Assembly: GCA_963169105.1 (NCBI GenBank)
Contig: OY720643.1
Coordinates: 99,582,848-99,646,847, forward strand
Reading direction: 5' to 3'
Length of the DNA stretch: 64,000 bases
DNA from: Ceriagrion tenellum
Lineage: Eukaryota; Arthropoda; Insecta; Odonata; Coenagrionidae
Numbering within the stretch: the first letter of the stretch is position 1; every line of letters begins with the position of its first letter. The translations under genes were made by a program, and so were the position numbers. Under the pieces are notes generated by a model that was not told the origin of the DNA, searched no databases, and worked only from the letters and a program-made list of their open reading frames with translations. Shown piece by piece: positions 59,711 through 64,000 of the stretch.

Positions 59711-62700
59711 GGAAGATTAATTCAATGCACAGAAATATACACTATTTCTTGAATGAATCAAACTTGTACACTCTTCACTGTACACACTTCATTTTAAAAC
59801 ACGCCACCCAATCATTTTCCTAAGTTTCAAGCTGTTAACAAGTGGTTAAATAAAAATAACACAAATATGCACAAACCTTATGGGTTTATGAATACTAAAA
59901 TGAGGTGAATATATGCATTTCATTCATCTCAATTTATTCCTTTATAATGGGCCATAGAAGGGAGTAGCAGACAGGGACCTTGGGTTTGTGAAATTTGGCA
60001 AAGAGTTGAATATGGACAGTAGCACTGCGTGGCGCAGTAACATGGACTTCGAGGAAAGAGGAAGAGAAGAGAATTTGATTAATTTATGACAAAACCATAA
60101 TTAGGAACTTTTCATCAGACCTCAGATACACAACGTCCATGCAGCAAGCGAATTCAAAGTAACCTTCAACACTACTAAGCAGTGATCCGACCACATGAAC
60201 GTTTTTTTGGGTTTTTTATGGTTTTTTTCCAAATTAGGATGCGCGGCAAAATGGTAGGGGTGTATCAGTCCAACAACCATGGTATTCATATTTCAGAGAG
60301 CAAACGGATAAAAAATTTAAATGGTTGATGAAAAGCCCCATTTTAGGATGCGGAGGACGAGTGCATTACAAAATTTTTATGTAATATATTATCGCTAACT
60401 ACATAGTCAAATGACTAATGTGAGGCGAAATTGAGACTCTCAAGAGTGGTTTTATATTTATTACTTAGATATTCTCTCCGTATCAAATGAATGAATCAAA
60501 CTTGTCAGTCAATATTTTCTCCAGCGTTAATTGAGTCCTGACAGTGTGATTAAATACAATAAACCCAAATCATTGCTGAACTATAATTTAACGAAAAGAC
60601 TTTGTCATCTTGCAGCTGGCATTAACCTGCTATTGAGATACCGGGCCTAAAGAGTCCACTTTTCCGACAAATCTCTAGTCACAACGCAGCGCAACACAGC
60701 TATTCTAGCTACATAAGCTATTCATAAATACCATAAAAATAAATAAAATGTGGAGAGAAAATAGAATAGTAGTGTCTATTTCACAGAAAAAAACCTTCAC
60801 CTTAACGAATCAAACGGCAGCCTTTACTGAGTCAAAAGAAATTTTGCAATCATGTTTTGCATCACCTAAAGTCCCATACGACTCAAAGTATACGCAATGT
60901 ACAGGAACAGCTGAGTGAGGACGATGGAAATATTTATAATGAGGTTGTGCAGGCATGAATGCCGGAGTATCGGGCAACAGGGAAAGAAAACAGTCAAAAG
61001 ATCAGAAGGGAGCGCCGATATATACGTACGTTGAATGCGGGAGGAAACGTATCACGGACTTAAAATCATGCAATCGATAAGTTGCTGCACGAGGGATAAG
61101 GTTATAGAAGAGAGACTGTCTGCCGTGGTGGCGGAATGCGTAAATTTTATCGAACTGGAAAGGATCTTTGACGTGAAGAGAGAGTAGGGGGGCCAATAAA
61201 AGTAGCAACATACACCGCGTCCCTCACTTTCACTTTCTGCTGTCGAAAGCGGTGGCAGGCGAGAATGTTCAATTCGATTCCTTGAATAGTAATTCGTAGC
61301 GACTTTATCCCGTATTTATTCATTCTTTTTTTGGACCGTTCGATTTCGGCGGTCGCTTTATTTTCGCGACATTATTTGCCGCGGCTGGGACAGGCAAGAC
61401 AATAAAAGAAACATGGAATCGAAATACAGTACGTTTTTAAATTTTGCTCCCCACGTTCCTCTTTGATTAAATCTCGGACTGGTAATATATTTTAGTGCAC
61501 GATAATTCGCGGCTGGGAATTTTGAGATTGATAAAAGCGAATTCCGTCACCAATCCAAATCCTATTTAATCTTATTTTCAAATTTATACCGCATTGCGTA
61601 GATTGCAGGACACGCCAGATCGTTAAAATTTGTACGGCAGCCTCAATGCAGCGTCTTCGTGTCGATGACGAGCAACAAGATTGGCCTTGCTATAGGGACA
61701 CGCGAAAATGTCCAAATTCTAATTAAAGGATATTAAAATGATAGAGCAATGCATGCACAGCAAATGCGTACTTAACCACTGTACTAAAAGTTACCTTTAT
61801 ATGTCACCGTACTGTCTGCACAATAATACATATATCCTTGCAAGTAAGTACCATGGAATTGAAAGTTTTCTCTTCTTTCAACTTCTTTTCACCTACTTCC
61901 AAAACGAGCAAATTTGTAACGGAATGCCAACATTATGATGCATATTGACTAAAATATCTCATGGGATCACACATGCAAATACCTACCTTGGGTTAATGCG
62001 TAAAAGAAAGGTATTTACATAGTCCAGGCAGCATTTAGGCATGTAAGCGCTACACATTACAAGATACCTCTCAGAAGTTCTTATTCTTATACATTCTGTA
62101 ACTAATAATAGCTGAATTTACTGCATTCACATCAAGGTGCTATAGAATGTATCCATATGTATGTCAGAGAAAATACTCACCCTGCTCTGATTGACCATGA
62201 ACTCATGCCAATAGTGAATATCAAGCCCTACAGATGCAAAGAAAGACCAACCTTCTTTATGAATTTTATCCATGTAAAATGAAATCACATGGTAACTATG
62301 AAAACGGATAATCTGAGATTATGACTATTTTACCATATATTCTACCATTTTAATGCTTCCTTAATGTCACTCAAGAGGCTACGCACCTCAAGTAACATTT
62401 CGTTCCGCGTATAGGTGTTCCTTAAGCTATTGGACGAGCTCGACTAAAATAAAGCCGCTAAGGCAGAAAAATGTTTTCAATGATTAAAATAAAAATTGTC
62501 CACAAACCAGACTAACTACCTCGCATCCTTGACGCACCACAGCGGTCCTTAAGCTAAATTACCTCCAGGCATTCCCTTTCGCGAAACATAGGGTCAAAAC
62601 TCCTTCACCGCCTCCATCAACTCCGCAAGCTAGAGACTTCCACCCAGGAGATAGGAAGGAAGGAAGAGTGGCCGAAAATACAACATTTATGACGGCACCG

Positions 62701-62740
62701 CACACCAAAATTCCTCCCTGATCAAACTCCCTGGCCATGC
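59711..62740. other. No gene recognised
   Basis: AT-rich. 61000-61400 is slightly richer in GC with no supported frame. No RNA gene or repeat stood out. Confidence 0.45.
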
Positions 62741-62745
62741 ATTGC

Positions 62746-62895
62746 TTAAAACCCACGCTGGCCGCCACAGGATTCCCAAAAATCTCGACATCCCCCACGG
62801 GGAAGGATGCTGACCCGCAGAGGATGATGGGAACAGGGCAAAGAAGGATGAGAAGAAGCCAAGAGCAACAAGAGAGATATGAGTCTAGCTGGCAT
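62746..62895 (-). CDS. Short ORF with signal-peptide-like start (uncertain)
   Basis: A 49-codon minus-strand ORF begins MPARLISLLLLLASSHPSLP, with a hydrophobic leucine core and a small-residue end as in a secretory signal, and continues CSHHPLRVSILPRGG and CRDFWESCGGQRGF. A possible donor (GGCCAGC/GTGGGT, phase 1) precedes the stop. It could be a small secreted peptide, the first coding exon of a larger gene such as the receptor downstream, or chance in a GC-balanced patch. Another minus frame across the same DNA (62559-62798) is also open, which weakens the case. Confidence 0.2.
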   Translation of the reverse strand: MPARLISLLLLLASSHPSLPCSHHPLRVSILPRGGCRDFWESCGGQRGF

Positions 62896-62949
62896 CAGTC
62901 GTTGGCGTGTGTAGCACAACATTATGGAGGGGATGAAGGCGAATACTAA

Positions 62950-64000
62950 AGGCAGGACGTTTTTGCTTTCCTTTTTGATTTATTTATTAAATCAAAACTA
63001 TGTTTATAACTAACGGGCGTACGCGTATGTATTTAGAAACAAAAAATTCCGTATTTTTGAATGCTATTGGTTTCCATACCCTTCGACAAATTCGATCCAA
63101 AGTTAGCACACATGTTCCTCAGTATCGTGAAGAATTAAAAGGCTAAATACAAAGGGCAGAAGGGCCCCCGGAGCGCCAACGTTGGCCCTTTTCTTAAACA
63201 AATTTTACTTTCATGAGGAAAGCATTGGTTTCGAAACATATGATTATTATTTCTATTTTTAACTACTCGCATTCAAGGCACAGGCTTGGAATTATTACTA
63301 TAGGATAACTGACGGGACTATGCTTTTTCCTTGAGTTTGATTTGCAAAATGGCTTCGTTTTTGTCTAAAATTTGAGTTTTAAATTCTCCATCATTCCACT
63401 ATTTCAATCAAGATACAAAACTTGTATTTGCTTAGACCGCAGCATAGGATGGAAAGATGATCTATGCCTGAGCAACTTATTGATCGGGTTATAGAACCAA
63501 AGAAACGGTTCTACAGCAAGTTTTAGGGAACCGCCTTCTAGGTTACTATAACATGAACAAGACCCATTTTGATGGCTCCAACAGGTAGGAGAATTTCTTA
63601 CTGTCTAAAATGAAACTCGAGTTACAATGAATATACACGCAAATAACTCAGAAAATAGATAATTTTATGTTAACACAAGAATAGATTCAATACGCTCAAA
63701 AAATTATATGAATGTCTGTCCAACGACACAAAATTAATCTGGAAGAAATTCTGTAACGATAATCAACAACTTCAATCACCATTAAATTTTTGCGAATTTC
63801 ATGGCTCGGTCTATGGCATATCATAAGTGATTTGATACTATTTTTGATAAATTTTCACAGGCTATTCACAAGATTGTGTTATAACTAGAATCTGTCGCTT
63901 ATAGAGAGATAGCATCCATGGATCTCCTGGCATTCGGAAATACAACATAAGCCAGTTCAAGTATTCTTAGTTATCAGCTCACGTAGAAGAACACCCAGAA
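62950..64000. other. No gene recognised
   Basis: AT-rich, apart from AGGGCCCCCGGAGCGCCAAC near 63160, which has no visible partner. No ORF or repeat is supported up to the window edge. Confidence 0.45.

Noticed and set aside
1..64000. CRISPR arrays, operons, bacterial or phage genes
   Set aside because: No regularly spaced repeats, no closely packed ORFs with ribosome binding sites; introns and LINE/SINE relics show a eukaryotic nuclear genome.

Overview
The window looks like nuclear DNA of an arthropod, most likely an insect or relative. It is AT-rich, with GT-AG introns of 1.5-5.6 kb, no operons or closely packed ORFs, and many decayed non-LTR retrotransposons, fold-back elements and tRNA-derived SINEs. 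The species cannot be named from sequence alone.

The only gene I can build with confidence lies on the minus strand and occupies the left half, 1-31293. Ten GC-rich exons, 30959-31293 down to 1-481, join through nine introns. All nine have GT donors and AG acceptors, and every junction keeps frame. The joined partial product is about 1109 residues and is open at both ends. It reads as a divergent adhesion-class (class B2) G-protein-coupled receptor: a GAIN-like domain, a GPS-like motif, seven membrane segments and a long cytoplasmic tail with an acidic block. CELSR/Flamingo is the closest family I recognise, with latrophilin as the alternative. The GPS cleavage triad is replaced by Arg-Pro-Gly, the Cys-Trp of extracellular loop 2 is missing, and the first two intracellular loops carry long low-complexity insertions.

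The introns hold repeats: fold-back elements at 7120-7338, 10812-10943 and 14348-14545, LINE relics near 4.4-5.2, 17.1-17.5 and 18.6-19.0 kb, and a dispersed repeat at 1.8 and 9.45 kb. The largest intron (19701-25271) has a CpG-rich start and two plus-strand ORFs that could be one small two-exon gene.

The right half, 31294-64000, holds no gene I can prove. It is a bed of transposon relics: a plus-strand LINE at 31.4-32.0 kb, an inverted SINE pair at 35.6-36.0 kb, LINE fragments at 37.7, 47.6, 57.8-58.6 and 59.5 kb, and a dispersed repeat at 36.8, 40.4, 56.0 and 57.5 kb. Two minus-strand stretches might be upstream parts of the receptor gene: a candidate exon at 58762-58996 whose phase fits, and a signal-peptide-like ORF at 62746-62895. 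Both are weak. The large ectodomain expected of such a receptor was not found.
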